From: Linanthus parryae
Lineage: Eukaryota > Streptophyta > Magnoliopsida > Ericales > Polemoniaceae
Length of the DNA: 64,000 nucleotides
Assembly: GCA_023055425.1 (NCBI GenBank)
Contig: JALGPY010000010.1
Coordinates: forward strand, 48,231,863-48,295,862
Direction of reading: 5' to 3'
Position numbers and translations under genes: made by a program. The notes beneath the pieces are model-generated. The model was not told the DNA's origin. It was given only the letters and a program-made list of their open reading frames with translations, and did not search any database. Below are positions 46,540 through 57,289 of this stretch, piece after piece; positions within the stretch are counted from its first letter, which is position 1; the number at the start of each line of letters is the position of its first letter.

Positions 46540-46963
46540 ATTATGTGTTGAAATCTCAAAGCCTTGAAATTATACTTTTCAAAGCCTTGAAAGTGTAGCT
46601 CAAAGCTTTGAAGTTTCTCAAACTACAGAAAATCTCAAGGCCTTGAGATTGTTCTCCAGGTCTTGAAAACATCTGTATTTTTTAAAAAAAATGGATCATC
46701 AAATATTATATCTTATCTTTTTAGATAAATGTATAATATTTGAATTACTCAGAGAATTTTCTAACATATCCAAAAAATATTTTTTCAAGATCCTTTTTGC
46801 ATGCTGATTTAGCATAGTCCTTTTATGACTCATCTCTTTCAACCTACTTAAGCTGAAAGTCAGGGCTTATTCCTCTTCATTCTATCTCAATTCTCTACGA
46901 CTCTCCTCTCTCTCTCTCAATTTCTCTCAATCACATTCCCTTCTCAATACCCTAAACCCAAAA
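46540..46963 (+). promoter_or_regulatory. Spacer and host-like leader before ORF3
   Basis: The 420-base gap between pol and ORF3 contains four palindromes (46557, 46580, 46601, 46636), an AT-rich stretch, then a CT-rich leader ending CCCTAAACCCAAAA directly before ATGG. ACCCTAAACCC is a telo-box, a motif of plant housekeeping promoters and leaders. Sire-A has the same CT-rich leader and AAACCCTAAACCCC before its ORF3. This suggests that ORF3 may be made from its own transcript. Confidence 0.45.
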
Positions 46964-48735
46964 ATGGAGCGCAAATCAGCCAGAATTCAGCAACAGGGGA
47001 AGCCTTCTCGCAGATCCAAGAAGAGGGCAAATAAGAAGGAAACGATTGTGACTTCTGATTCAGATTCAGAAAACACTCAGAGCTTGCATGAGGACACTCC
47101 TCCTGCAAAGAAGTCAGAACAGAAAATGGAGATGAAGGCTCAAGCATTGATCCACAGAAGGAGACAGAGGCTCAGGGTGGTGATAAACCTAGGTCAGAGA
47201 AGAAGAAAGGGGGAGAGAAGAAAAATACTGGAGAAGAGGAAAAGGGGAAATCTGCTCAAGAAAGCAAGAAGAAACCATCTGAAGGAGAACAAGAAAAGAG
47301 CAAACCCTCAGAGAAGAAAACTAGGGTTAAGCAGGTTGCTGCTGCAACCAAAAGGGTTATCAAGGTAAGAATGCACTTCCTTCAGATTGGTTTGTTAGTT
47401 CTGAGGTTAGAACTGTGTGGATGCAAGGTTATGCTTCATCTAAGGTAGCTTTCAGTAGTATGATTTCTGAGGATTTGTTGGACAAATTGGATATTGACTG
47501 TATGAGAAAATTAAGAGAAACTGCAGTTTGGAAGGTGTTAAATCCTAGATCAAAAGCCTATCCTAGGTTAACTAGGTTATTTTATCTGAATTTGGTTTCT
47601 GAATGTGATGATAAGATGGTGTTAACTTCAAAAGTGGCTGGAATAGATTTGAAGTTAGGTCATAGGACTTTTTCCTAAGTCTTGGGCATTCCTAGGAAGT
47701 TTAATGTTGGAGATTACCCTGATAGGAAGGAGTGTCTGGATAAGGCAAAAGAGATGTTCTTCATTGATGGTGTACCCTCTGGTCCAAAGCAGTTGACACA
47801 CTCAGTGCTCAACTGTGAAGCCAAAATCCTGTTTACAATTCTGATGAAAATTGTACTTCCTAGGGAGAACTCAAGGGAGTTGGTGACTCATAAGGTTCTT
47901 ATTTTGATGTATCTGATATATCAAGGGTTTGAGATAGACTTGCCAACAGTTGTTATGGAGCATATCATTTATTGTGCAACCAGAACTAGGAACCATCCTC
48001 TTCCATATGCCAACCTGTTACCTCTTTTCTTTGAATACTTTGATGTACCTGTGAAAGGAGAGGAAAAGATTACTGGAGGTTTTGGGTTGATTGATGAGAC
48101 TGCACTTCAGAGGATTGGGGTAGTTCAGACTGGGAAAGGACATTGGAAGTTTTATTCAGATTTGTAAAAGGAGGAACTAGGAGAGAAGGAGTATGTGAAG
48201 CCAAAGGGGGCTACATCAGGGAAAGGACAAGCAAATGAGGATTACTATTTGTTGGTTGAGAAGTATGAAGATCAGCAGGTTGAGATGGAAGATCTCAGAC
48301 AAAGGTTATTTGATCTGTCAGCTGAATTTAACCTGTTCAAGGGCTTAATGAATGTTATGAATGGAAAGCTGGATGTTGTCATCAAGGGTTTGAACTTGGA
48401 GAAGATACCTTCTGCTACTAGTCATGACACCAGTGTGGATTCAGATGAAAGGTTGGGAGATTTTCTGAAGAAGAAAAAGAAGCCAATTCCAGTGGTGCTT
48501 ACTTAAAAAGATCTCTATGAACAAACTGATGAAGAAGATACTGGTGAGGACACAGGTGTTGATGCAGCTACAGAGGGGGATTAAGTGCAGGTTAAGAAGA
48601 AAGTGGATGAGATAATTCAAGAAGTTGTTGAGGAAGTGGAAGCTGAACAAGAAGGAAATCAGTCTACTAAAGATGCTGGAAGAAAGGAAGAAGTTGGAGA
48701 AGGCTCAGAGAAAGGCCAGACATCAAAGAAGAATT
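46964..48735 (+). pseudogene. Third ORF of Sire-B, five pieces
   Basis: Sense-strand gene after pol, homologous to 17623-19344. The start is ATGGAGCGC. The amino end is basic with Ser/Asp repeats (TIVTSDSDSENTQ), then very Lys/Arg-rich to about 47368. 47415-47678 reads VWMQGYASSKVAFSSMISED. 47682-48167 is the conserved core: LNCEAKILFTILMKIVLPRE, FEIDLPTVVMEHI and LPYANLLPLFFEYF, like the putative plant transposon protein domain. 48195-48506 is a likely coiled coil (EKYEDQQVEMEDLRQRLFDL). The tail is acidic and lysine-rich to TGA at 48735. I see no signal peptide or membrane span. Two frameshifts and three stops in this copy. Nuclear or RNA binding is a guess from the basic end. Confidence 0.75.
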
Positions 48736-48831
48736 GAAGATTTGAGAAGACTAAAGCCTTGACCTTCTACCTCTTTCTCTTCTTCTTTTCTGTTCTCAAG
48801 GCCTTGACTTTCTAGCAAGAATTGAAGATTT

Positions 48832-49899
48832 GTCTCTCTCCTTGTTTTTCTCTCCTACTCAAAGTATGTTATGAGCACTAGTTTTGAGAAAAAACTAGGA
48901 GTGTCCTTTATATAGTCCAACAACTTCTTGTTGACTGCATAAAAGCCCGTATCCTAATCCTGTCCATACACGGATTAGTCCAACTTGCAAATTAGTCCTA
49001 CCAAGTTTGCAAGTAGTTGCGTATTAATCATTCTTTTTACTAAGTCATATTAATTAATGCTCAAGTCCGGTCTAATCCATAGAGAGTGTGACCGCATAGA
49101 TTTCTACTTAGTTGGTAGTAAAAATTACTAACATGGAGCGGCCTCTAACAAGACATCCACTCTACCCAACTAATAGAAATAGCCATCTGAAAAACCTTGT
49201 GCAAGTATTGTCTCATCCATTTGTCTCTATATCCGGATTGGACACGAGACATAAAAGTCACACTCGTATATCCAATCCTTAGTTTCTTGATCCTGGGAAT
49301 AGTCTTATCCATGCAGATAACATCAATATCCTACATTGATTTATCTGAGTCTGGCCAGACATTCTATAAGCACCATCCCTCGAGTGGCCATGGATATTTT
49401 CTCCCGTTATGTGGGAAGGAAAAATTCTATCTACGTCACTACCATCTCTAAGCTTGCTTCCTTATTGTATCCAACTAACGCCTTTATTACTACCCAGTTA
49501 CGGTGTAGCGTTTGACGATGTCAAAACACAATATTCCACAACTAGAGGATCTAGTGACTTCAAGTTTAAGGATGACAATATCATTGTCACTATGAGAAGA
49601 ACTTGCTGACTTTACATAACCTGTATGTAGCCTTTCGTTGTGGGTCAATCCAGTATGCCATTACTCCTAATGCATAACCATGTGTTGGATACTGATATCC
49701 CCATATCAATCCAACCCCATACTAGTCTATAGTTGATCGTCCTGTTAATCAATATAATTGACTAGGGATATTTAAGAATATAACATTTATATTCTAAGGA
49801 CTTCATTCGTGTTAACATATCTCCATATCGATAACATAATGAATAGTAAATCCATAAATTTCACAAGAAATAGATTGCCTCTAGGGCATATTTCCAACT
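48832..49899 (-). mobile_element. Angela-type LTR, U3-R part (right part of split LTR)
   Basis: The complement of TGTTGGAAATATGCCCTAG opens it at 49899 (last base A changed to T), and the LTR reads leftward through the TATA context (48904-48913) to about 48832, where similarity to the LTR at 807-2336 stops in the R region. It is followed by GAAAT at 49900-49904, matching 39794-39798. Since the internal region of an Angela element is absent, this was a solo LTR before Sire-B entered it. Confidence 0.85.
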
Positions 49900-49904
49900 G
49901 AAAT

Positions 49905-50305
49905 GTGCTATGAAAAGGGAGAAACTCTTCCACGTTAAAGATTGGGCTACTAGCCATTTCAGAAGGTTTGTGTAGTTGGTAATAATTAGGACCAAACTTC
50001 AAAGAGTGTGATGAAGCCCTGTGGCACGCACATGAAGTTTCTTGAAAGATTTCTTGGAATATCGCTCAGGACATGGACTTACCATGACATAATCTCTGTC
50101 CTCAAGATCCATATTACGTTGGTGCGACTTGGCTAGAAGAAGACAATCTTCATTACTTCGCGAGATGTTCTCCCCAATTATGAATGCGTTCGGAAAAAAA
50201 CTTGGTCAGTCCAAATGATCTAGCATCGACGAGTAACTTGACAAGATCAATCGAATGGCGAGGGGTGACTGTGTGAACTATCTCAAAGGGCTCTTTGAAA
50301 GACAG
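49905..50305 (-). pseudogene. Gypsy-F integrase C-terminal part
   Basis: Reading leftward on the minus strand: KEPFEIVHTVTPRHSIDLVK (family form KSPFEIVYGxxPRxPIDL), RDYVMV..PERY, KKLHVRATG, a broken KFGPNYYQLHKP, and MASSPIFNVEEFLPFHSTF. These are the region between the integrase core and the chromodomain in chromoviruses. Several stops. It joins to 39798 across the split LTR and to 51520 across Sire-C. Confidence 0.8.
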
Positions 50306-51520
50306 TATGTAGGCAAGTAAAACATGATCAATACTCTAGAAAGGGGGAATAGAGTTTGGAAACTTTTGCTAAAAGAGTGGTTTTCAAGCAAAGTTTAAAG
50401 ATCAGAAAGTGTTTCAAGGCCTTGAATTCAGATTCAAGCCTTTGAAACTAATACAGATAGACAAAAACGTTACTGATCTTTTTCAAGGCCGTGAAATGCC
50501 TTTCAAGGTCTTGACTGAAAACTTGGTTTGAAGCAGTTAACAGAATGAGCATAGAACTGAAAACTAAATGCAAGGGACACAGAGATTTTATAGAGTTCAA
50601 TCCTCAATTTCCTACTTCTCTGCCTGGGGGATCTAATCCCTGCATGATTTTGAACAGACTTCTTATTAATCAAAAGCTAATCCCTTAATCTCAAGCACAT
50701 AGATTTTCCTTACTCTGTTACAGCTTGTGGTTCTCACTAACCTACATAGTACCTGTTCTAGCTAACTGATTCAATAAGAATCTCTTGTTGTTCACCTAAA
50801 CAACACCACGAGTTTAAGATGTGAGAAGTATTAACGGAATGATATACAAATGAAGTACATAATGAAGAACACCGAAACGCAGTGAAGCGGTTAAGTCTAC
50901 AGTGCTCTTCTGGAACTTGGATTGAATGGAGTTGATTTTATTCTGTGTTGCTTGGCGATCCTTGATAGCTGTTTGAATCTCTGTAATGTTCAGCACTTGA
51001 AATTTCTCTCAACAACCTTCTTTTTCTGCTTGTTTGAAATGCAGAATATATAGGATCTTCTTCAACATAATTTCCTAAAATAAGCAACAAATCTTTGACT
51101 CTTTAACAGCTTAATTCCAACGGCTAGTGGCTTGATATCTTCCAAGATATTGATCCGATATTCCATATGCAGGTCTTAGGAAAGTCCAGACATAATTCCA
51201 TAATTGTAGGATCAATCTGCAAGCTATATTTCCTTTTCTACATATCAGTAAATAAGGAAACTTTCCCTGCAAAACAGCTAGCTAAAAATCCCTGCAAATA
51301 CTCAGACAAAACAATGAGATTTAACATGTAATAAACCACCATATTAGTTTGTCTTTCATCATTTAAAGTAGAATAATCAAGTATAAGAGATTTAAGATTG
51401 AATTGAGGGATGAACTCCCCCTGAGTTCCTGATTATGAACTGCTGTTCAGTTCAAGGCCATGAAAACACTTTCAATTCTTTGAAACTAAAACTTGTTTCA
51501 AGTCCTTGAAATAGGCTGTG
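50306..51520 (-). mobile_element. Sire-C: Sirevirus LTR plus polypurine tract
   Basis: A minus-oriented LTR with landmarks of the Sire-B LTR (ATACTCTAGAAAGGGGGAAT complement and the soft palindromes CAAGGCCTTG at 50415, CAAGGCCGTG at 50484). Its start is near 51415, preceded (51416-51424) by the complement of AACTCAGGGGGAGTTC, a polypurine tract, and about 90 bases of element interior with more palindrome variants. It is thus a 3' LTR with a stub of internal sequence. It interrupts Gypsy-F integrase between GKS and PFEIV. Confidence 0.75.
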
Positions 51521-53110
51521 AACTTACACTCTTGCCAATTCACCAAGTGATAGAGTTGTAAGCAAACTCAATAGTTGGGAGAACCAAGTCCCAAAGTCCT
51601 GGTTTGTCTTCATCAATGCACCACAATACGTATCTTAAGTTGTGGTTAACAAATCTGTTTGACCGTCAGTTTGTAGATGATAGGCATATGAAAATTTTAG
51701 TTGAGACTCGAAAAATTTCCATCACGTTCGCCAAAAATAAATCACAAACTTGACATCGCAATCATAAACAATGGATGTAGGCAATCCATGGAGACGCATA
51801 AAAAAGAACATTTTGCAACATGTGAAGCATTTTTTGTCTTGTTGCAAGAAATGAAATGCACGGCCTTAGAGAATCTATACGCCACGACCATTATAGAATC
51901 ATGCCCTTGCTCAGTCTTTGGTAGGAAAAGAACGAAATCCATACCTTTTCAAGGTTAGGAATGGAGTGTACAATCCTGTATGTTTCTTCTATGCTTTCGA
52001 CTACAATTTTATTGCGTCTTAAGTGTCCACCATGTCCTCGTTTATGTAACTCCTAAACAAGAAGGTCTCTCATTGATGGGATATGAATGAAAAGTGTGGA
52101 ATCCCCTAAAGATGTAGCCATAGTGTATAACAAAATCAACATGATCACGACAATCTTCATCTTTGACATCATGGTAGATACTACCAAAGTCAGCACACAT
52201 GTTATACTCTTCTTTTAGTCTATCAAAGCCAACAACATGAACACTCATACTCCGTAGCACCATAATAGCACGGCTCAAAGCATTAGAAATTTTATTCTCA
52301 ACGCCAATGCTTAAGGACGAAAGTGTACTCTTGAAGAAATTCAACCAATTTGGCATACCACCAGTTTAAGTTCCTTTGAGAATGTAAGTATCATAAACCT
52401 GTGTGATCAAAGTAAACTAAAAGCTCTTGAAACAACAAATAGTGCGTCCAACATATAAGTGCTTGCACAAAAACATAAAATTCCTTGTCATAGGTTGAAT
52501 ACTTCAATTTTGCTCCATTAGGTTTCTCAATGAAGAATGTAATAGGTTTCTCAATGAAGAATGTAATGTGATGACCTTCTTGACATAGTATCCGTCCAAT
52601 GTCTACTCCTTGAAGCATCACACAAGACTTCAAAAAGTTTAAAATGTTAGGATGTCTCAAAAAAAGAGTTTTTCCATCTTATCCTTGCTCTCGTTGAATC
52701 TTTAGAAGTTGCATGCATCCACTTGAACTCTCCTTGTTTTATGCAATCAATGTCCGGTGATAAGCGATGTAATGGAACTAAACCATTTACAGAATCTTTG
52801 GTAGAACACGGCCAAACCATGAAAGCTTCAATCTTCTGAGATGATCTTGGATGTAGACCATTCCCTGATAGTCGTAACTTTAGAAGAATTTTAACAGGAA
52901 TTCCCTAGAAAGGAACAACAAAGCTAAGGAATACTGATTGAGCTGATAGGAAAGAACACCTCTTTAAGTTAATAAAAAAAAATCTTCATAAAGTGTTAAC
53001 TAGTTGAATGTGCTCCATATGATCATTCATTGGTTCGCTAAATATCAGGATGTTGTCAAAATACACAAAAATGAAAGCCATCCTCCTCAAATGTAGTGTC
53101 CCAAGTTGCA
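51520..53110 (-). pseudogene. Gypsy-F RT, RNase H and integrase core
   Basis: Reading leftward. RT: FIFVYFDNILIFSEPMNDHM near 53070 (family FVVVYFDDILIYSKS, catalytic DD changed to DN). Connection: QSVFLSFVVP. RNase H: DIGRILCQEGHHITFFIEKP with a short internal duplication, then KLKYSTYDKEFYVFVQAL (52391-52660), GVENKISNALSR (52042-52356). Integrase: MDFVLFLPKTEQGHDSIMVV and RFSKAVHFISCNKT (51742-51942), then LWDLVLPTIEFAYN near 51580. It is a chromovirus, possibly of the CRM/Reina side, with many stops. RT N-terminus, protease and gag are missing. Confidence 0.85.
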
Positions 53111-53211
53111 CTTGTAACATTTTCCACTACACATAGTCGTGCACGCACCTCTTTTGGGAATATGTGGCTATCAGTTTGACCAAAATGGTAAAATTTAAAG
53201 GTAATTTTTAG

Positions 53212-53450
53212 ACAAGTTGCCCATTCTGTACATTGGAGCCTGAACTATTTAGACACCTTTTTCTGAATTGGAAAGGGATTGGTTTGCTTCGTTTATAAGC
53301 TAAAGGGCGGGCAACCGTCGGTCTCTTATACGGACTGGCTTGCGTAATGAATTTGCAAAATCAGGATGTTCCAAGGATAACTCTCTTTATTTTTTGGAAA
53401 ATTTGGAAATACATGAATAATCCTGTCTCTTTTGATGTAAGTAGCACTCT
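53212..53450 (+). pseudogene. LINE zf-RVT fragment
   Basis: The plus strand reads TSCPFCTLEPELFRHLFLNW, a CPxC...E.HLFxxC-type zinc-binding motif found after the RT in plant LINEs (last Cys replaced by W). In the following frame at 53362-53424 it reads DVPRITLFIFWKIWKYMNN, the matching LWxIWKxRNN block. About 240 bases, with no RT or endonuclease left. Confidence 0.7.
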
Positions 53451-53820
53451 GGCGCCATGTTCAACATTCTTGAACGCGTTTCATCTTTTTTTTTTCCTTC
53501 CATTAGCCTCGCATTCATCAGCGGACAAAATTGTACAACAATGATAACACCCAACCTCCGCTCTGACAAACCAACACGATCTCATCGATCACGGGACTTA
53601 AGAAATGCAAGTTGATAATTGATTGGGGTAGGGAGGAGTGAAGGATAATACCCCAAACAACAGAATTGTCATTGTTATTAAGGACGACATGGAACACAAA
53701 ATGCTTCGATTCATCCCCCCCTTACAGACACGACCTCTTGCCATTTATCGTGAAGTTTGTCTTGCATTTAGTCTGGATTTCAATTTTGTCACTCGTCTAT
53801 GCTGATTGCCTATTTACTTA
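53450..53820. other. Unassigned junction sequence
   Basis: Between the LINE fragment and the Tat-type LTR. TGATAACACCC at 53541 resembles a gypsy LTR start and a complement polypurine run (TCCCCCCCTTACAG-like) lies near 53717, but I cannot pair either with a second end. Confidence 0.3.
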
Positions 53821-54446
53821 TTGTAGATAGTGCATCTCAGGAAAACCAACAACTATCCACGTGGCAGCTATCCAGGAGGTTCGATGGTACTCCAGTATCA
53901 CAATATTATTGTCCTTATATTTGCACTTATCTGTAAGGGGGCTGCGAGACAGGGTCACCCTCGATACTAACCGCGCAGGACTTGTAGGGTTCAAGTGACT
54001 TGGAGGTTAGAGTGAGGCATGTCGTGCACGAACATCAACATTCACGCGCGACCCTTGTCAATTGTCTGAGAGATCTGATGAACACATGTCCTATATACAC
54101 AGATAACCGTTGGGACGTGCCCTACACACACCGACGATCGTGTAACATTCCCTATATATACGGTATTAGTGCTATGAACGAGGCGGTCATCTCGCCATCA
54201 GTTACGGCTGCACTAACCCCTCGTAACGGCACTAGTGTACCCTATATATAGGAACGTTGGACTTCCTTAACAACTCTCGGATCTCTAGCTTATCATCATA
54301 CTGTCTCTCTCTCAAGCAATTGGCAATAGCTTACTCTTCCCCTATACCCTTACTCTCACTCTCTGTGCATTGTTCTTGCTCTTGTTCTTATTCCGTATTA
54401 CAGGTGTACGCTTGGATCTTCTCTACATGATCCTCTTGTACACATT
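53820..54446 (+). mobile_element. 5' LTR of the Tat-type element (start uncertain)
   Basis: The end is set by GTACACA just before the PBS. A TATA box (54243) in CCCTATATATAGGAACG lies about 200 bases before the end, giving a short R-U5. Two weaker copies of CCTATATACAC / CCTATATATACGG precede it at about 54090 and 54151, so the region may carry repeated promoter units. The left border is a guess from the change in composition. Confidence 0.5.
54243..54250 (+). promoter_or_regulatory. LTR TATA box of the Tat-type element
   Basis: TATATATA in the context ACCCTATATATAGGAACG, upstream of a CT-rich leader. Confidence 0.5.
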
Positions 54447-54464
54447 TGGTGAACCCAACGTGAA
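54447..54464 (+). promoter_or_regulatory. Primer binding site of the Tat-type element
   Basis: TGGTGAACCCAACGTGAA follows the LTR end by two bases. It begins TGG as every tRNA primer site does, but is not the initiator Met site of the other elements; I do not assign the tRNA. Confidence 0.55.
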
Positions 54465-54499
54465 CACCACCTTCAAACTTTTTGAATTTTTTTGCAACC

Positions 54500-56149
54500 A
54501 TGTCTCATGAAGCTAATCCACGTGAAGGCAACCAGTCTTTCTCAGGAGAGGGAGTCCCTAGATAAGAGGTTCCAGCCATCACGACCAACACCGATGTTCT
54601 AACGCAACCAACGCCTGGAAATAATCAGAGCTTGGAGGCACTGAGCGCGAAAATTCAGAGCCAAGCCAGGGCTATGCAGGTCCAATCAGCCTAAATATCC
54701 TAGATTATGGCCATTCTGGGAGGACTTGCACAAAACTCCGCTCAGGGGACTCTAGCCCCTCCAGGAGAAACTGCGACAGTCTCTCCTCCCCCGCAAAACC
54801 GGCAACCACCTCTCCCCTTGGGGAACCCATCGGGACAACCACCACTTCCCGCAACAGAGCGCACATATGTTGGAAACCTCCCCACTTACCTGTCTACGTA
54901 CTCAGTGCTGCCATCGTATGCAACTGGAGTTCAGGCCAGTTCTACACCCCCTGTTCCATATGACCCAAACATTCCCTACATACCCGGATTTGCTGCTACA
55001 CCCTCCTCGACCCCTGGAGGAAGCGCACCTACAAATGTGACAACTTTGGAGCAACGCTTGGACAACTTCCTCGCGAATTAATGTTTCGCAGACACTGTTA
55101 TCCCCAACATCGATAGTGCGCCACCCATCTCGCGCGAAATCTACGTGATGCCTAACCATGTTGGGTACAAGGCACCAAAATGGGAAAAGTTTGATAAAAT
55201 CAACGTAAATTCACAAGAACACGTAATGCGGTTCATTGACTTGATAGGCCCACACGGGATTGATTCACGGTTGTTAATGCGCGAATTCCCAAAATCCTTG
55301 GGACTTGTCGCGTACAAATGGTATAGGACTCTGGAGGCGGGTTCTATACAAACCTGGGAAGACATGGTCAAGAAGTTCTACACCAAGTTCTTCCAGATTG
55401 AGGAGAAGGTCACCACGATACACCTGTCGCGCATGCACCAGAATTATGATGAAGAAGGCATTGCTTTCATAAAGAATTTTGGGACCAAGTCGCTTGAAAG
55501 CGTGGATGAGGTGGCCGAGAGTCATCTTGTTGAAATTTCTCTCCAGAGCATGCGAGACGAATACAAAGGTAAAATAATTAACTTGCAGATGCCTACTTTC
55601 TCCAAATTTATTGACAGTACTAGGAACATCAAACCATCGTGGAGAAGCAGAAGAAGAGACGCTCGAACGATCGAGCATCAGGGGGCTCTGGTTTCAAATT
55701 CGAGAGGCTCAACTACAAGCGAGGGGGAGAGGCTGAGGTAAATGGTGATCTCCATGAACAAACAACAACGAGTTCCGCCAAAGGAAGCATCCCCATTGTC
55801 GTGCTCAATTGGGGAGATAACAAGTCTACGCAAGCAGTGGAGGAAAGATGGAGACTTACCTGCACTTGAGAATAGACCCACCGAAGAAAAACTGAGGGAC
55901 CCAAAGTGGTGCGAGTACCACGGTCTGGTGATGCACCCAACGAAAGAATGCAGGCAATTAAAGTGGATGGTGGATAGAAAGATGAGAGAAGGGGAATCGA
56001 TCATCAACGATTCAACTAAAAATGTGTGCATCAATCCATTTCCATCCCATTCGGAGCAAGAACCAAAAGGAAAAGAAGCGGCCAGTGCATTATCTCGTTG
56101 TGGGCGGGACTACAACAACTCTCAAACTGATCAATATGTGATGAAGTGA
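54500..56149 (+). pseudogene. Tat-type gypsy gag, broken
   Basis: Starts MSHEANPREGN after the PBS and is stopped after 21 codons. A proline-rich linker follows (54707-55081). The retrotransposon capsid domain is at 55145-55620: APKWEKFDKINVNSQEHVMR, VAYKWYRTLEAGSIQTWEDM, FYTKFFQIEEK and LSRMHQNYDEEGIAFIKNFG, the typical YTxxFW..L..GSI.TW..L pattern of Tat gag. A C-H-H-C zinc motif, WCEYHGLVMHPTKECRQLK, is near 55910. It ends TGA at 56149. No protease, RT or integrase follows, so the element is gag-only. Confidence 0.8.
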
Positions 56150-56330
56150 AAAAGTATGACCACTGAACTATTTCTTGCACGTATGATGTATTATGTTGAG
56201 CTCCTCACAAGGATTCTACTAATGCCAAATGACTCTCCCATATGAGAGATCGCTTATCAACTTCTCACACGTCATTCACCTTGTTGTGCTGCAACAATAA
56301 TTTATAATCAATTGTTTGCCTCTCGATCTT

Positions 56331-57130
56331 AGCCTATCTGTCTAGATAGCAGCGACATGTGATACAAGCCTATCTTTCTAGATAGCAGCAACATGTGATG
56401 CTAAGCCTATCTGTCTAGATAGAAGCAACATGTGATACAAGCCTATCTGTCTAGATAGCAGCAACATGCAATACTAAGCCTGATACAAGCCGATCTGTCT
56501 AGATAGCAGCAACATGCAATACTAAGCCTATCTGTCTAGATAGAAGCAAAATTTGATATAAATCTTATCTTCTCGAATTGCAATCATGCTTGAATAAAAT
56601 ATATCTGCTTAAAGACCATATGCGAAACTAGACCTGCCTGTTAAGTGACAACTATTTCTCTGATAAAATCTGCCTAGATGGTGACTAGTATCGTGTAAAG
56701 TCTAATAAGTTGTTCAGATAAATAGCAAAATTCGATGAAGGCCATATTCTCAGGCGGCATCGATATGCGAGCTTAAGCCTTTCTGTCTGAATAGCAGCAA
56801 TACGTGATACAAGGCCATTTGTTAAATATAGCAACGCTTATATGTTTCCCTTTTTAGCAAAACAATGCGCGAACTCAAGCCTATCTGTCTAGATAGCACC
56901 AATAAGCGAGTAAAAGCCTATCCAGATAACATGGATGTGCGAGTTTAATTATACCCATTTAGACAGTATCACTTGCCTAAGATAGCAGCGAAACGCGAAC
57001 CCAAGCCTATCTGTCGAGATAGCAGCGAAACTCAATGCAACATTAAGTCAGTCAGAAATCATTTTGATCAAGCCTATCTCTTTGGATAGCAACGATACGC
57101 GACTGAAAGCCTATCTAATTCGATGATAGC
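56331..57130 (+). repeat. Hairpin minisatellite, period about 36-37 bases
   Basis: Units of the form AAGCCTATCTGTCTAGATAG, then CAGCAACATGTGATAC, are repeated head to tail from 56331 (unit starts near 56331, 56367, 56404, 56440) and become diverged toward 57130. Each unit contains CTATCT-GTCT-AGATAG, a six-base stem. Tandem repeats in this place, after the coding region and before the 3' LTR, are known for Tat-lineage elements and can seed satellite DNA. Confidence 0.85.
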
Positions 57131-57289
57131 ATATTCATAAGTCAAGGAATACAAGTTTATCTAAGCAAAGAAAGCAAAAATAATGCTCAATGTCTGCAAA
57201 ACGAACGCCTTTCATAAAACAAAATCAGAACACATGTTTGGATTACAAAACTGCCCAGACCACGAAAGTTGGATATTCATACATATGGA

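Larger units (their letters stand above)
39915..48830 (+). mobile_element. Sire-B: Sirevirus-like Ty1/copia element, 3' truncated
   Basis: A plus-strand relative of Sire-A, sharing gene order and a third ORF but clearly a different subfamily. It has a 5' LTR (about 39915-41400), PBS, gag, pol and ORF3, and stops about 100 bases after ORF3 with no polypurine tract or 3' LTR. It lies inside a reverse-oriented Angela-type LTR. It is less decayed than Sire-A, with long open stretches, but protease, integrase and RT each have at least one frameshift. Confidence 0.85.

Noticed and set aside
53541..53560. TGATAACACCC as the start of a gypsy LTR
   Set aside because: No partner end or target duplication could be found.
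55274..56034. Minus ORFs of 118 and 134 codons
   Set aside because: Antisense to the Tat gag capsid and zinc-knuckle region.
56331..57130. CRISPR-like array of 36-37 base units
   Set aside because: The units are contiguous and there are no unique spacers; the DNA is plant nuclear and the array lies in a Tat retroelement.
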